From Takakia lepidozioides (taxonomy: Eukaryota > Streptophyta > Takakiopsida > Takakiales > Takakiaceae), in contig CM060731.1 of the NCBI GenBank assembly GCA_030704615.1, positions 55,102,221 to 55,166,220 on the forward strand: a stretch of DNA of 64,000 nt. Direction: 5' to 3'. The translations under genes were made by a program, and so were the position numbers. This document shows positions 21,878 through 33,437 of this stretch, in pieces. Positions within the stretch are counted from its first letter, which is position 1. Every line of letters starts with the position of its first letter. The notes below the pieces were generated by a model. That model made no database searches and was not told where the DNA came from. It saw only the letters and a list, made by a program, of their open reading frames with translations.

Positions 21878-23310
21878 ATGGGGTCGGGCAAGCCAAAGCG
21901 AAAGCGGAATGGCCCGAACGATGATGATCCTGGTGAGCCCGATGGGGGTGACGTGTCACCGAAGCGGCCATTTGAGGAAGCGATGCATGCTTTTGAAAAC
22001 GAGGCCTCTCAAGAACGGGAGGAATCTGAGGAGTCGGAGCCCGAGGAATCCCTGAGAGCTCCGACAGACCAACAGATGCCTCCCATGCCAGCAGCCTTTT
22101 GGGAAGGGTTGTTGGCGCAGTTTGGCGGGACGTTGAAGGAAGTATTGAACGCGACTAATGTCACTTCCACTAAGAAAAAGTTTAAGGTGAAGCCTAAGGA
22201 ACCCGACACCTTCGAGGTTCTCCAAAATCGGAAGGCACTCAACACCTGGCTTTTGGAGCTAGAGCAGTACTTCCGGGCGGCCAAGTTGAACGACGAGGAT
22301 CGGGTGGAAGTGGCTCCCACCTATTTGAGGGGCTATGCTCAACAATGGTGGCAGAAACGCCTTCACGACCGAGGTCCAAACCTGGAAACCTTGAACTGGA
22401 GTAGGTTCAAGGAACTGAAAAAACAGTTTGTGCCCCTCAACGCGTCCTGGCTCGCCCGGGACAAGATGAGGAATCTAAAGCAAACAGATGACATTCGGGG
22501 ATATGTTCAGGCTTTCAATGTGCTGTTGCTCGAAGTCGCGGACATGACAGAACCAGAAATGGTCTTCAACTTTGTGGCGGGACTGGCCCCATGGGCAAGG
22601 TGGAAGTTGGAGGAGAAGCCACCTAAGAATTTGAACGAGGCAATTGAGAGGGCTGAATGTTTCTCGGATGTCCCTAGGGGCGAAAGATAAGGCCGTACGG
22701 AGCTGAACCACAAGAAGACCCGGCGGGAGGGTGACTCATTTCGACCGGAAAAGAAGTGGGATAGGCCACGCGGCGACAATAGCACGTGGAAATCGAAGGG
22801 AGGGCCTTCACACGCCAAGAAGACAGCCGGTGCTTCGAAAGGAAAATCAGGTGCGACGCCTTATGGCGGACAAAAGACGACCTTCAATGGAGTGTGCTTT
22901 AATTGCGGGGAGCCTGGGCACATGGCCAAGAAGAGTACGAATCCCCGACAATTGAACATGACTCGGGCAACCACGAAGTTGTCCAAAGCTTCCATCAGCC
23001 ACTTGGTGGAGGCGGTGGTCGCCAAGACTTGCAAAGTAGGCAACTACTCTTGTGAGTTGTATCAGGAAATTGACGCCTTACGTAAAGGGAGTCAGTTAAT
23101 GTTTGTGAGTGGGATAATCCCCGGAACTAACGTGTCGTTGTTGGTGGACACAAGAGCGTCGCACTCCTTCATGACACCGGCAACGGCACGGAAGCTGGGA
23201 CTCCCGACAAGTGATGTGGGGGCCTCTATTGAGGTGCGTTCTGCTAAAGGAGAACCACAATTGGCGACGAGGTTGGCGTTCGATGTTCCTCTTCAGTTCG
23301 GGAGTTGGGT
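21878..23310 (+). pseudogene. Chromovirus gag and protease, truncated (front half of the split element)
   Basis: Starts MGSGKPKRKRNG at 21878. Capsid (NTWLLELEQYFRAAKL, RGYAQQWWQK) is intact until a TAA at 22688-22690, where the sister copy has CAA. Beyond it the zinc knuckle reads [14 protein letters not shown], so the last Cys ligand is lost (Cys in the sister). The protease active site reads DTRAS instead of DTGAS. Similarity to the sister element ends at about 23310, after GGGAGTTGGG, in the middle of the protease region. The remainder of this element lies inverted at 37470-32712. Confidence 0.9.
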
Positions 23311-24063
23311 TGAACGGATGGTTGCCCATCCAAATCATTTTTGTTTATTTTCAAACTTTGCCAGTACGAATCACTAGACATAACCAGACCGTATGACAAA
23401 TCCACAAACTCATCATGAAACATACTAACACCTGATATAATTCTCGTATTAATGCTGACACTTACCAAGGCGACCCCAAGACCATATAGTTCCAACATGG
23501 CTGCTACCATGTCATTGCCCTATCACACCATGTAATTGCCCAGCCATATTATACCTATACATACTATTAGTCAAACGATTACCTACCAACAACAACCCCC
23601 ATATCACTCCGTCAAACAATCTTGCCATCCACTTTATTGAATTCACATATTGTCATGACCGATACCCAAACACAACCATCTTTACTAAACGCAAAAAATA
23701 TGTCTCCCCCATCCTTGCCATTAGGAGGTACGGGTGTCCAGAACACTGACCCTGTAACAGTTATCACAGCCGGAACAAGAGGTGACATCCACAATGCTAG
23801 TCTATATGTTATGCACAAAAACTTTAAACCACCTACTATTACTATCCACCAATCTTCAAAGCCATACACCTTACAGCCATCATTACCAACAAACGCAAAC
23901 TCGAGCACAACCACACTTAGAGAGACTCAATAGTGTACGTGCGTTAGCACCCTCCATTCTTATAAGGCCCACCCTCGAAATGAGACAGTAGCTGCAAGGC
24001 AAAGTGGCTCTTAGGTATGTCGCGTTTGACCGGAGTCTTCTTCTTCTTCTATCTTATCCCCAC
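23311..24063. other. Inverted flanking DNA next to the breakpoint; no gene seen
   Basis: Lies between the broken end of the split element and an old-family LTR. Low-complexity C/A-rich sequence. A 100-codon open frame on the minus strand (23612-23914) has no recognised domain. Under the inversion model this DNA originally adjoined 37471. Confidence 0.5.
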
Positions 24064-24641
24064 TGTCAAGAACGACAACATAACTGAACACAAACAAGAG
24101 ATCAGACTAGAGGTACAAGACTAGACAAGAAGTCAAGATCGGCGTGGCCGAATGCATAATGGATAAACATGAATCAAGATGATATTTATTACAATGGACA
24201 AGAGTACAAGATACTGAAACTCGACTTGAATACTGGAATGCTGGAAACTGGACCGGAGTACAAGATACTGGAAACTTGGCTAGAGTACTGAAAGCTGAAT
24301 TGGAGTACCGGGACTAAAAACAAGAGTAGCCTGAACTTGTGTTGGCGAGATTGAAGAGTGTCCAGTCTCGCCTCCCATATATATTGGCTACTAGAAAGTT
24401 CCCTAAGAAGTTTCCCTAATGGAGGTTTCTTGATAGAGAAGTTTCCTTAAACAAATGAGATATCTTGATGGAGAAGTTTCCTCCAAAGGAAGCTTCCTGA
24501 GTAGTTTCCCAAGTTATTCTCGGTAATTTGATAAACTCCCGGTAACTTGATAATTTATGGTAACTTATGATAAATTATAGTAGATCATGATAACTTGGTA
24601 ACTTCTACTCTGGTAAAATCTTCTGGGCTATGTCCGTGACA
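24064..24641 (-). repeat. 3' LTR of the old Ty3/Gypsy element
   Basis: 578 bp from TGTCAAGAACG to TCCGTGACA in plus coordinates, in minus orientation. It is preceded on the minus strand by a polypurine tract (GAGGAGGGGGTGA, 24642-24654), as expected for a 3' LTR. Very similar to 2033-2631. Confidence 0.8.
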
Positions 24642-25277
24642 TCACCCCCTCCTCTAGCGCCGAGTTCCTCGAGGAGCGGTAAAATATTGGACTTGCTTAG
24701 AGTTGGAGAAAATCCAAAATCCGGCGAATGGTACTTGCCAAGTATTCGGTTCTTCGTTCTTGACTCAAATGATTTACAGGTCCCTACAACCATTGGTAGT
24801 GTCCAACATCTTGAACTTGGGACCACGTAGTGATTTGAGCATTCTGATTTTCGAAGCTGCCTTCATCGTTGCCTTTTGAGTTCAAAGCCTCAACCTCCAA
24901 CAGGATTATCAGACTTCGAGTAGGCTTCACTTGCCGTCGTACGGGGTCCAGAGAAGAAAGTACGCGTCGCATTGATGATCCATCGTCTCGAGAGCGTCGG
25001 CGTGATGTTAAAGGTCGAACGGCTGATCTGGTAGTTGCGTAAGCGACAGCTCCAATGTATATCTTGTTCATGTGACTCCATGCTGCCAATACAAGATGCA
25101 AGAGTGCTGGAAGTATACCTATATATAATGATGTGTGGTGCTCCTCCCTCATTAGCGTGTATCAGGTACACTGAATTTGGAGTCTTCATCTTGAAGCTAA
25201 CTTGACTGACATCATCATTGTGACGTCTTATTGACCTGTAGCTCGGGGCTTAGCTTGATATTGTTGATGAAACTCTT
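24642..25277 (-). mobile_element. Old Ty3/Gypsy element, tail between integrase and 3' LTR
   Basis: Minus-strand sequence that continues the integrase C-terminal region interrupted at 31731. The host words AGAGTTTC lie at both edges of the intervening younger element. It is broken by stops. No clear chromodomain was recognised here. It ends in the polypurine tract and LTR. Confidence 0.65.
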
Positions 25278-26004
25278 TGTCGCGCACCTCACTTCGGTAA
25301 GCTCTCCCTCAAGTCATAGATACTCGCTTTGATGCGCGCGCCTGACTCCCAACCTGGCCGCCCGGCCAACTTGGAGCTTCGGCTGCTCACCGGGACATAA
25401 CGGTCCCCCTTTGTTCTCCCAAAGAACCCTCCACCGATTTGGAACCAGCGGGAATTCCCTTTGGTAGTTGGCAGTCCGGAACAGCTCCCCACTTTTTGGT
25501 CGCTTTCCGGCTCGCTCGCTTACTCACTAGCTTTTGGTCACCAACGAGCTTGCACCGTTCTTGGGGTTACTACTCCTTATATATACTTCTGTAGCTATCC
25601 GTGGGGGTTTCACAACCAGCCATGCCATTTTATGGCGAACCACCACGAAAACCCTCGACTCCCGGTGATGAGTCACGGTGAGTCTTGGCCCACTCACCAC
25701 GGCTCCTATGGACCGTGATGAGTCCCAAGACTCCCCACGACTCCCACCACGAGGTCTCCGCCCCATGGTGAGTCCTATGCCACCCCCACTAAGTCCCGCT
25801 AAGCTACCACCACCCCTTGTGGAGCCACCCCCACCGCAACCCGGTGTGCGGGGCTCCACCTAGTGAGCGCCTCCGCTTCCTTGAGTGCCTTGGGCACTCA
25901 AGGGTGCTTCAGCCCCCCCATACCTATCGCTGCCGCTGCCCCCACCACAGGGGCAGCCCCTCATGTGTCCCGACCCCCTGCCCTCAAGGCAAAGGGCCGC
26001 GACA
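25278..26004 (-). repeat. 3' LTR of the complete chromovirus
   Basis: 727 bp with TGTCGCG..CGCGACA ends. Shares variants with the partner LTR at 31040-31730 (CAGGCGCGCGCATC; GTCCATAGG) that differ from the split element's LTRs. On the minus strand it is preceded by a G-rich tract (GGTAGGGGTGTG). Confidence 0.92.
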
Positions 26005-26929
26005 CACACCCCTACCAACAGGGAGTCGATGTCCTCATCGACTTGTCTATTTTGTAGAAACGAACATCCAAGTTGTGGCGTCCCACATCAAGGAGTTTGT
26101 TTCCGTACCATGGCGTCCCATGGCAAAGAACCAAACCCCACACTTGACTCTACTCTCCACTAGCTAGTTTGGCCGACTTCCTCCAAGTCTCGGCCAAGGG
26201 TGGAGCCTCTCAAGCTCCTCCCAATGCACTCTTCTTGGCCTTCTTCAAGGTCAAGGAACGATCCTCCCTGAGGATCGAATCGCCTTACTGCAACAACATT
26301 GCTTGCGACCGCTCATGATGCCGCTTTTGGCATCACCTTGAGCAAGGGTTCACCTGGAACCCTCTTTGACTAGGAAGATAACCTTAAACCAACCGTGCGC
26401 CCCAATCACTACAATTGGGTCCGCCTTGGAATGATGGCCTGAGGTACGGGAACACGCCGAAGCCGCACTACGACTTCATCCCGAGGCTACACGATTATAG
26501 TACGTGAACGGAAGCACGTAGCTTCCGCGTTAGCCCGCACTACAAGGCAACCCCCTTGGTAGCGCAGTTATAGTATGCGCACGCGCCAGGTGCGCACTAG
26601 CACGTGAACTCCCAAAGAAGGCGCAAGTTTCCTTGCCCGTTGGATGGGAGTCACCCGATTTCGGCACTACGCAAACACACGATTAACCCAATTTACCTCT
26701 CCCACTTTTATAAGCTAGCATGCATTCTACACACTAGCCAACCATACCATGCATCACCATTCCAAACAAAATAGGACGCACAACATTTGGAAGCCATTTC
26801 ATTTATAGCACGTTTTGTACAATGCAACGTTTTGTACCAATGCAATCGGATTCCTAAGCTAGCTAAGCCGGGCTAAGCATGCATTTCCTCCCCCACGCTC
26901 CAAGGTTGATGTCCCCATCAACGCTTCTT
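26005..26929 (-). other. Non-coding tail between chromodomain and 3' LTR
   Basis: About 900 bp without an open frame. The same tail occurs at 33438-34364 in the split element with high similarity, including short inverted repeats (CACGTGA..GCACGTAGC region) and GCTAGCTAAGCCGGGCTAAGC. It is a regular part of this family, not a host gene. Confidence 0.7.
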
Positions 26930-29900
26930 TCACTTTTGAGGTCGCCCTTCGAAAGCTGCAACCGCCTCGGATGCGTTTCCCATTTCTGAGGCATGCACCC
27001 AAGATGCCTCCACATGATGATAGCCCTTCCATTTGACGAGATACTCCGTTTCTCGGTTCTTGAACCTCCTCGACTTAAGTATTGCCTCCACCTCGTACTC
27101 AGGTTCATTTTCATGATCCAACAGCATAGGTGGTGGACGCAACACTTGTTGCCGATTCAGACGCGCTTCATCTTTGAAGTAAGGCTTCAAAAGGGAGACA
27201 TGGAATACCGGGTACACCTTGCTGTTTTCCGGCAGCTCCAATTCGTACACATCCTCATTCATAACCTTCCGAATGCGAAAGGGTCCCGCATAGGGAGGTA
27301 CGAACTTCGGACTCACTTCCGGAGGTAGTCGGAAATTCTTGATGTTCAACTAGACCTCCGTGCCTACCTCAAACTTCACTTCCCTCCGCTTCCGATTCGC
27401 CTGCCTTTCATACCGTTTCCTAGCTTTGGCAATGTTGTACTTTGCGAGCTTCAACAAACACTCGCGTTCTTCTAGTACCGCCGTTACTGCCGGTTCCTCA
27501 ACGTCCTGGGCGGCCCAACTTGTCGGCACCAGAGGTGCTTTTCCATAGACCAATACGAAAGGGGAAACTCCCGTTGCGGAGTGTTCTGTGTTATTATAAC
27601 AGAACTCTGCCGCATCTAAGTGTTCCACCCATTCTGTTTGGTCTGCCGACACGTAATTCCGCAAGATCTGCTTCACTACGGAATTCACTCTTTCTGTTTG
27701 GCCGTCGGTCGTAGGTCGGAAGGCGGTGCTCATCTTAAGCCTCGTCCCCATCTTCTTCCAAAGTGCCCTCCAAAATTTACTCGTAAACTTTGGATCGCGG
27801 TCCGAGACAATATCCCTCGGGACTCCATGATGCTTTAAAACGTGGGCGAAATAAAGTCGCCCTGTTTCCTGTGCCGTAGCCGTCTCCTTGGTGGGGATGA
27901 AATGACCCATTTTACTGAACCTATCCACCACCACCATGATTGCATCGAATCATTTTGACAGCGGCATAGCAGTCATGAAATCCATCAAGACGCTTTCCCA
28001 AGTCCCCTCTGGAATCGGCAAGGGTTGTAACAGCCCCGCTTGCTTTTTATACTCGCTCCGGTTTTGTTGGCATGTGGTGCATGTCTTGACATACTCCTCT
28101 GCCTCCTCCCTCAGTTTGGGCCAGAAATACTCTTTTTCGTGCGTCGGCCACCGTCGCTCCACTTCATTCAGTTTCTTACTTTCGTAAGCCACTGGACGTC
28201 CATCTTGCATAAGTACACCCCCAATCGCGAAGTCCGACGCATCTGTATGAATCTCAAATGGACGATCGAACTCCGGATTTCAAGACTGGAGCTTCCGCCA
28301 TCCGCTACTTCAATTCAGCAAAAGCTTGGCCACAAAATGTGTTCCATACCCAGACTTTGGATTTACACAGAAGGTCCGACAGCGGCCCCGCGATCTTGGC
28401 GAAATTTCTCACATACTTCCGGTAATAGGAGGCGAGTCCTAGGAAGGATCGCACTCCCGGGACCGAAGTCGAAGGCTCCCAGTCCAAGATCGCCCTCACC
28501 TTTCTGTCATCCATTTTGATCCCATCTTGTGTAATCACATGCCCCAAGAACTCCACTTTTGTGACCCCGAATTCGCACTTTGAGGCTTTGGCATACAGCT
28601 TCCCTTCTCGCAATTTTGGAACACCCTTTTGAGGTGCTCCAGGTGCTCCTCCTTTGTTTTCGAGTACACCAAGATGTCGTCGATGTACACGATCACAAAG
28701 TCATCCAACCACTCCTGGAAAAGGCTGTTCATCAGCGTGCTAAATGTCGCTGGTGCATTGGTGAGCCCAAAAGGCATCACCAAGAACTCATATGAACCAT
28801 ACCTTGTTCTGCACGCGGTCTTCTCCTCATCTCCTTCCGCCACCCAAATTTGGTGATAGCCGGAGCGCAAGTCGATCCGGCTGAAATACTTCGCTCTTGC
28901 CAACCGATCGAAGAGGTCGTCGATCCTTGGCAAAGGGTACCGGTTTTTTGATAGTCACCTTATTCAGAGCCCTGTAATCGACACACATCCGCAGCGTCCC
29001 ATCCTTCTTGTCTGCAAATAGCACCGGGGCTCCGTAAGGTGACTTACTCGGCCGGATGTACCCCTTTGACATTAGATCCTTGAGCTGAGTCTTCAGCTCG
29101 ACCAACTCTTTGTTGCTCAACCGGTAGGGCGCCTTGGCAGGCGGTTCCGATCCCGGTATCACCTCAATCTTGTGGTCAACTCCTCTTCGCGGTGGCAAGC
29201 CGCTTGGTAAATCCTCCGGCATCACATCCTGGTATTTCTCCAAAATCCCCTTGATCCAATCTGGGCTCGGCTCCCCATCGCCTTCTCCCTTTACTTCTCT
29301 AATGTAAAGCAAGAACTGGGGTTCGTGTGTCTCCTCCACGGCCCACTCCCTTGCTGACAAAAGGTTTATTCGCCCTCCCACGGATTTGGGCGTTTCCGAC
29401 ACTCGTAAGACCTCGCCACCATTCCCACATGGCAGCGTGACTACTCTCTTGCGGCCATCTATGACCGCTCCGGATTTGCTCAAAAAGGTCATCCCCAAAA
29501 TGAGATCTACTCCATCGATCTCGCAGATGGTGAAGTTCTCACGTCCCTCCCAACTCCCCAGTTGAAGAGGAACATCAATCGCCAACCTTGTCGCCAACTG
29601 TGGTTCTCCTTTGGCAGAACGCACCTCAATAGAGGCCCCCACGTCACTTGTTGGGGGTCCCAGCTTTTGTGCCGTTGCCGGTGTCATGAAGGAGTGCGAC
29701 GCTCCTGTGTCCACCAACAACGACACATTAGTTCCGGATATTATCCCATCCACGAACAATAACTGACTCCCTTTTCGTAAGGCGCCAGTTTCCTGATACA
29801 ACTCACAAGAAAATTTGCCTACCTTGCAAGTCCTGGCGACCACCGCTTCCACCAAGCGACTGATGGTATCTTCCGACAGCTCCGTGGTCGCCCGAGTCAT

Positions 29901-30990
29901 GTTCAATTGCCGGGGCTTCGTGCACTTCTTGGCCATGTGCCCGGGCTCCCCGCAATTGAAACACACTCCATCAAAGGTCGCCTTCTGTCCGCCATAAGCC
30001 GCTCCAACCCGCTTTTCCTTTCGGAGCACCGGGTGCCGCCTTGACGTGTGAAGGCCCTCCCTTCGATTTCCACGTGCCATTATCGCCGCGTGGCCTATCC
30101 CACTTCTTTTCCGGTCGGAAGGAGTCACCTTCCCGCCGAATCTTCTTGTGGTTCAGCTCCGTACGGCCTTGTCTTTCACCCCTAGGGACATCCGAGAAAC
30201 ATTCAGCCCTCTCAATTGCCTCGTTCAAAGTTTTGGGTGGCTTCTCCTCCAACTTTCGCCTGGCCCATGGGGCCAGTCCCGCCACAAAGTTGAAGACCAT
30301 TTCTGGTCCTGCCATGTCCGCGACTTTGAGCAACAGCACATTGAAAGCCTGGACGTACCCCCGAATATCATCTGTTTGCTTCAAATTCCTCATCTTGTCC
30401 CGGGCAAGCCAGGACGCGTTGAGGAGCACAAACTGTCTCTTCAATAATTCCTTGAACCCACTCCAGTTCAAGGTTTCCGGACTTGGACCTCGGTCGTGAA
30501 GGCATTTCTGCCACCATTGTTGAGCATAGCCCCTCAAATAGGTGGGAGCCACTTCCACGCGATCCTCGTCACTCAACTTGGCCGCCCGGAAGTACTGCTC
30601 CAGCTCCAAGAGCCAGGTGTTGAGTGCCTTCCGATTTCGGACGCCCTTGAAGGTGCCGGGTTCCTTAGGCTTCACCTTAAACTTTGCCTTAGTGGAAGTG
30701 GCATTAGCCGCCTTCAACACGTCTTTCAACGTCCCGCCAAACTGCGCCAACAACCCTTCCCAAAAGGCTACCGGCATGGGAGGCATCTCTTGGTTTGTCG
30801 GAGCTCTCAGGGATTCCTCGGGCTCCGACTCCGACTCCTCGGATTCCTCCCGCTCTTGGGCGGCCTCGTTTTCGGAAACATGCATCGCTTCCTCAAACGG
30901 CCGCCTCGGTGACACGCCGCCCCCATCGGGCTCACCGGGATCATCATCTTTTGGGCCGTTCCGCTTTCGCTTCGGCTTGCCCGACCCCAT
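26930..30990 (-). pseudogene. Chromovirus gag-pol polyprotein (defective)
   Basis: Gag starts MGSGKPKRKRNG at 30990. A one-base insertion near 30007 breaks frame before the zinc knuckle ([14 protein letters not shown]). Protease has DTGAS. RT follows with frameshifts near 28930 and 28620 ([10 protein letters not shown] intact). RNase H is missing: HEKE runs straight into YFWPKLREEAEEY near 28120, removing about 0.5 kb present in the other copy. Integrase zinc domain (CTTCQQN) and core (SDRDPKF, FRPTTDGQTERVN) follow, then a TAG at about 27349 where the sister copy has TGG. The final part has a chromodomain (EYEVEAILKSR, EYLVKWKGYH, ASWV), which places it among chromoviruses. Confidence 0.92.
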
Positions 30991-31025
30991 GATGAGGCCA
31001 ATCCCAAGGACGATCGCGTACTGAA

Positions 31026-31037
31026 GCTCTGATACCA
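31026..31037 (-). other. Primer-binding site (initiator Met tRNA)
   Basis: Minus-strand TGGTATCAGAGC, two bases after the end of the 5' LTR, same as in the split element. Confidence 0.9.
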
Positions 31038-31039
31038 AG

Positions 31040-31730
31040 TGTCTAACTCCCCTTCAAGTCATAGTTACTCGCTTTGATGCGCGCGCCTGACTCCAACCTG
31101 GCCGCCGGGCCAACTTGGAGCTTCGGCTGCTCACCGGGACATAACGGTCCCCCTTCGCTTCCCTCTAAACCCTCCACCTAATTGGGACTAGGAGAATTCC
31201 CTTTGGTAGATGGCAGTCCGGAACAGCTCCCCACTCTTTGGTCGCTTTCCGGCTCGCTCGCTTACTCACTAGCTTTTGGTCACCAACGGGCTTGCACCGT
31301 TCTCGGGGTCACTACTCCCCCTTATTATACTTCTGTAGCTGTCCGCGGGGGTTCCATAACCAGCCATGCCATTTTATGGCGAACCACCACGAAAACCCTC
31401 GCGGTGAGTCTTGGCCCGCTCACCACGGCCCCTATGGACCGTGATGAGTCCCAAGACTCCCCACGACTCCCACCACGAGGTCTCCGCCCCCATGGTGAGT
31501 CCTATGCCACCCCCACTAAGTCCCACTAAGCTACCACCACCCCTTGTGGAGCCACCCCCACCGCAACCCGGTGTGCGGGGCTCCACCTAGTGAGCGCCTC
31601 CGCTTCCTTGAGTGCCTTGGGCACTCAAGGGTGCCTCAGCCCCCCATACCTATCGCTGCCACTGCCCCCACCACAGGGGCAGCCCCTCATGTGTCCCGAC
31701 CCCCTGCCCTCAAGGTAAAGGGCCGCGACA
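31040..31730 (-). repeat. 5' LTR of the complete chromovirus
   Basis: 691 bp. Compared with the other three LTRs it lacks about 20 bp next to the primer site (the CGCACCTCACTTCGG-type end) and a short piece of the GTGATGAGTC repeat region, so it has suffered small deletions. The outer end is GGCCGCGACA at 31721-31730. Confidence 0.9.
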
Positions 31731-32711
31731 GAAACTCTCCCTGAAATATTTGATAGATGATACAACTCCAATAATGAAACATGAAAGATTGGATGGATGT
31801 ACATACTTCGTGGGAGTTCAAGCCGAAAACTGACTGGATTTATTTGTCAAATAATTTTGAATAGTCCCAGGCGTTGATAATCCAACTTCCTTGATGGTCG
31901 CGAGGTTTGTATGTCCCGTCGAAGAAGCCACACCCGATCTCCGACCTTGAACTGTTGAAGTTGTCGATGTTGATTTGCATATTATTTGTATTGTTTTTTA
32001 GCTTCTACGATGTACAATATAAGCTCCTTGTGAATTGTAGCAAGATGAGTAGCAAGGTTTTCCGCAGCAAGGCTTCCAACAGTCTTCATGTGGAAAGGGT
32101 TTGCTCGAGGACGATGACCATAATTGGAGAATAATGAAGTTTGCTTGGTCGAAGAATGTATAGTGTTGTTGTAGGCAAACTCAGCTAATGGCAGAAGGTC
32201 CGACCAATTATCTTGGTGATAATTTATCGTACAGCGAAGATATTGCTCCAAAATCTGGTTTACGCATTCGGTTTGACCATCAGTTTGTGGATGATTAGCT
32301 GTAGAGAGGTTGATCTTAAGATCCAATATGTGAAATAATCCCCTCCAGAAATTTGATATGAACTGTGGTCATCGATCATATATGATGTTCTTCGGGAGTC
32401 CATGAATGCGGTAGATATTATTGAGGAAGAGTCTTGCAGTTTCCTCGTCGGTAACCGTCTTATTACATGGAATGAAATGTGTCATCTTTGTAAAACGATC
32501 CACAATAACAAGGATTGAATCGGTGGTCTTGGAAATCGGAAGGTCCGTAATAAAGTCCATAGACACGGCCGACCATGGACCCTTGGGAATGGGTAATGGT
32601 TGAAGAAGGTCGTAAGGTCGATGTCGTGGTCCATTCGCTTTAGCACACATGTCGTAAGATTTTATAAATTATTTCACGAGTTTTCACATCTGCGGCCACC
32701 AATAGTCCCTG
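31731..32711 (-). mobile_element. Old Ty3/Gypsy element, integrase part (decayed)
   Basis: On the minus strand, starting at 32711, it reads DYWWPQ (zinc-domain end), MCAKANGPRH, the integrase core (MDFITDLPISKTTDSILV, then IIYDR with the next Gly codon now TGA, then ANHPQTDGQTECVNQ) and the C-terminal [12 protein letters not shown] segment. It continues exactly from the codons interrupted at 21090, with the duplicated CAGGG, so it is the other half of the element at 17836-21090, now inverted and separated. Confidence 0.85.
32707..32711 (-). other. Target-site duplication, right copy (CCCTG on plus)
   Basis: Reverse complement of CAGGG at 21086-21090. It flanks the outer end of the LTR at 32712. 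Confidence 0.85.
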
Positions 32712-33437
32712 TGTCGCGCACCTCACTTCGGTAAGCTCCCATTCAAGTCATAGTTACTCGCTTTGATGCGCGTGCCTAACTCCCAACCTGGCCGCCGGGC
32801 CAACTCGAAGCTTCGGCTGCTCACCGGGACATAACGGTCCCCCTTTCTTCCCCCAACAAACCCTCCACCAATTTGGGCCTAGTGGCAATTTCCTTTGGTA
32901 GATGGCAGTCCGGAATAGCTCCCCACTCCTTGGTCGCTTTCCGGCTCGCTCGCTTACTCACTAGTTTTTTGTCATCAACGGGCTTGCACCATTCTCAGGG
33001 TTACTACTCCTTATATATACTTCTGTGACTGTCCGCGGGGGTTTCAAAAACAACCATGCCATTTTATAGCGAACCACCACGAAGACCCTCGATTCCCGGT
33101 GATGAGTCGCGGTGAGTCTTGGCCCACCCACCATGGCCCCATTGGATCGTGGTGAGTCCCAAGACTCCCCACGACTCCCACCACAAGGTCTCCGCCCCAT
33201 GGTGAGTCCTATGCCACCCCCACTACGTCCCACTAAGCTACCACCACCCCTTGTGGAGCCACCCCCACCGCAACCCGGTGTGCGGGGCTCCACCTAGTGA
33301 GTGCCTTGGGCACTCAAGGGTGCTTCAGCGCCCCCCCCCCCCCCCCCCCCCTCATACCTATTGCTGCCACCGCCCCCACCACAGGGGCAGCCCCTCTGCG
33401 TCCCGACCCCCGACCCTCAAAACAAAGGGCCGCGACA
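32712..33437 (-). repeat. 3' LTR of the inversion-split chromovirus
   Basis: 726 bp in minus orientation with TGTCGCG..CGCGACA ends. Contains a run of 21 C at 33331-33351 and lacks an ~18-bp piece (the second CACTCAAGGAAGC-type repeat) present in related LTRs. Its variants match the LTR at 21091-21822. Confidence 0.92.

Larger units (their letters stand above)
25278..31730 (-). mobile_element. Complete chromovirus (Ty3/Gypsy) with both LTRs
   Basis: 6.45 kb in minus orientation, with order 5' LTR (31730-31040), primer site, gag, protease, RT, integrase, chromodomain, non-coding tail, 3' LTR (26004-25278). It sits inside the integrase region of the old element. An 8-bp host repeat AGAGTTTC flanks it with one base of offset, rather than a clean 5-bp duplication. 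Frameshifts, one nonsense codon and an RNase H deletion make it defective. Confidence 0.92.

Noticed and set aside
23612-23914. 100-codon minus-strand open frame beside the inversion breakpoint
   Set aside because: No recognisable domain and no start or splice support; could be a fragment but cannot be assigned.
25527-25863. Gly- or Pro-rich open frames in the LTRs (also 21237-21573, 31374-31586, 32961-33297)
   Set aside because: They recur in every LTR on both strands and reflect LTR base composition; LTRs of this class do not encode such proteins.
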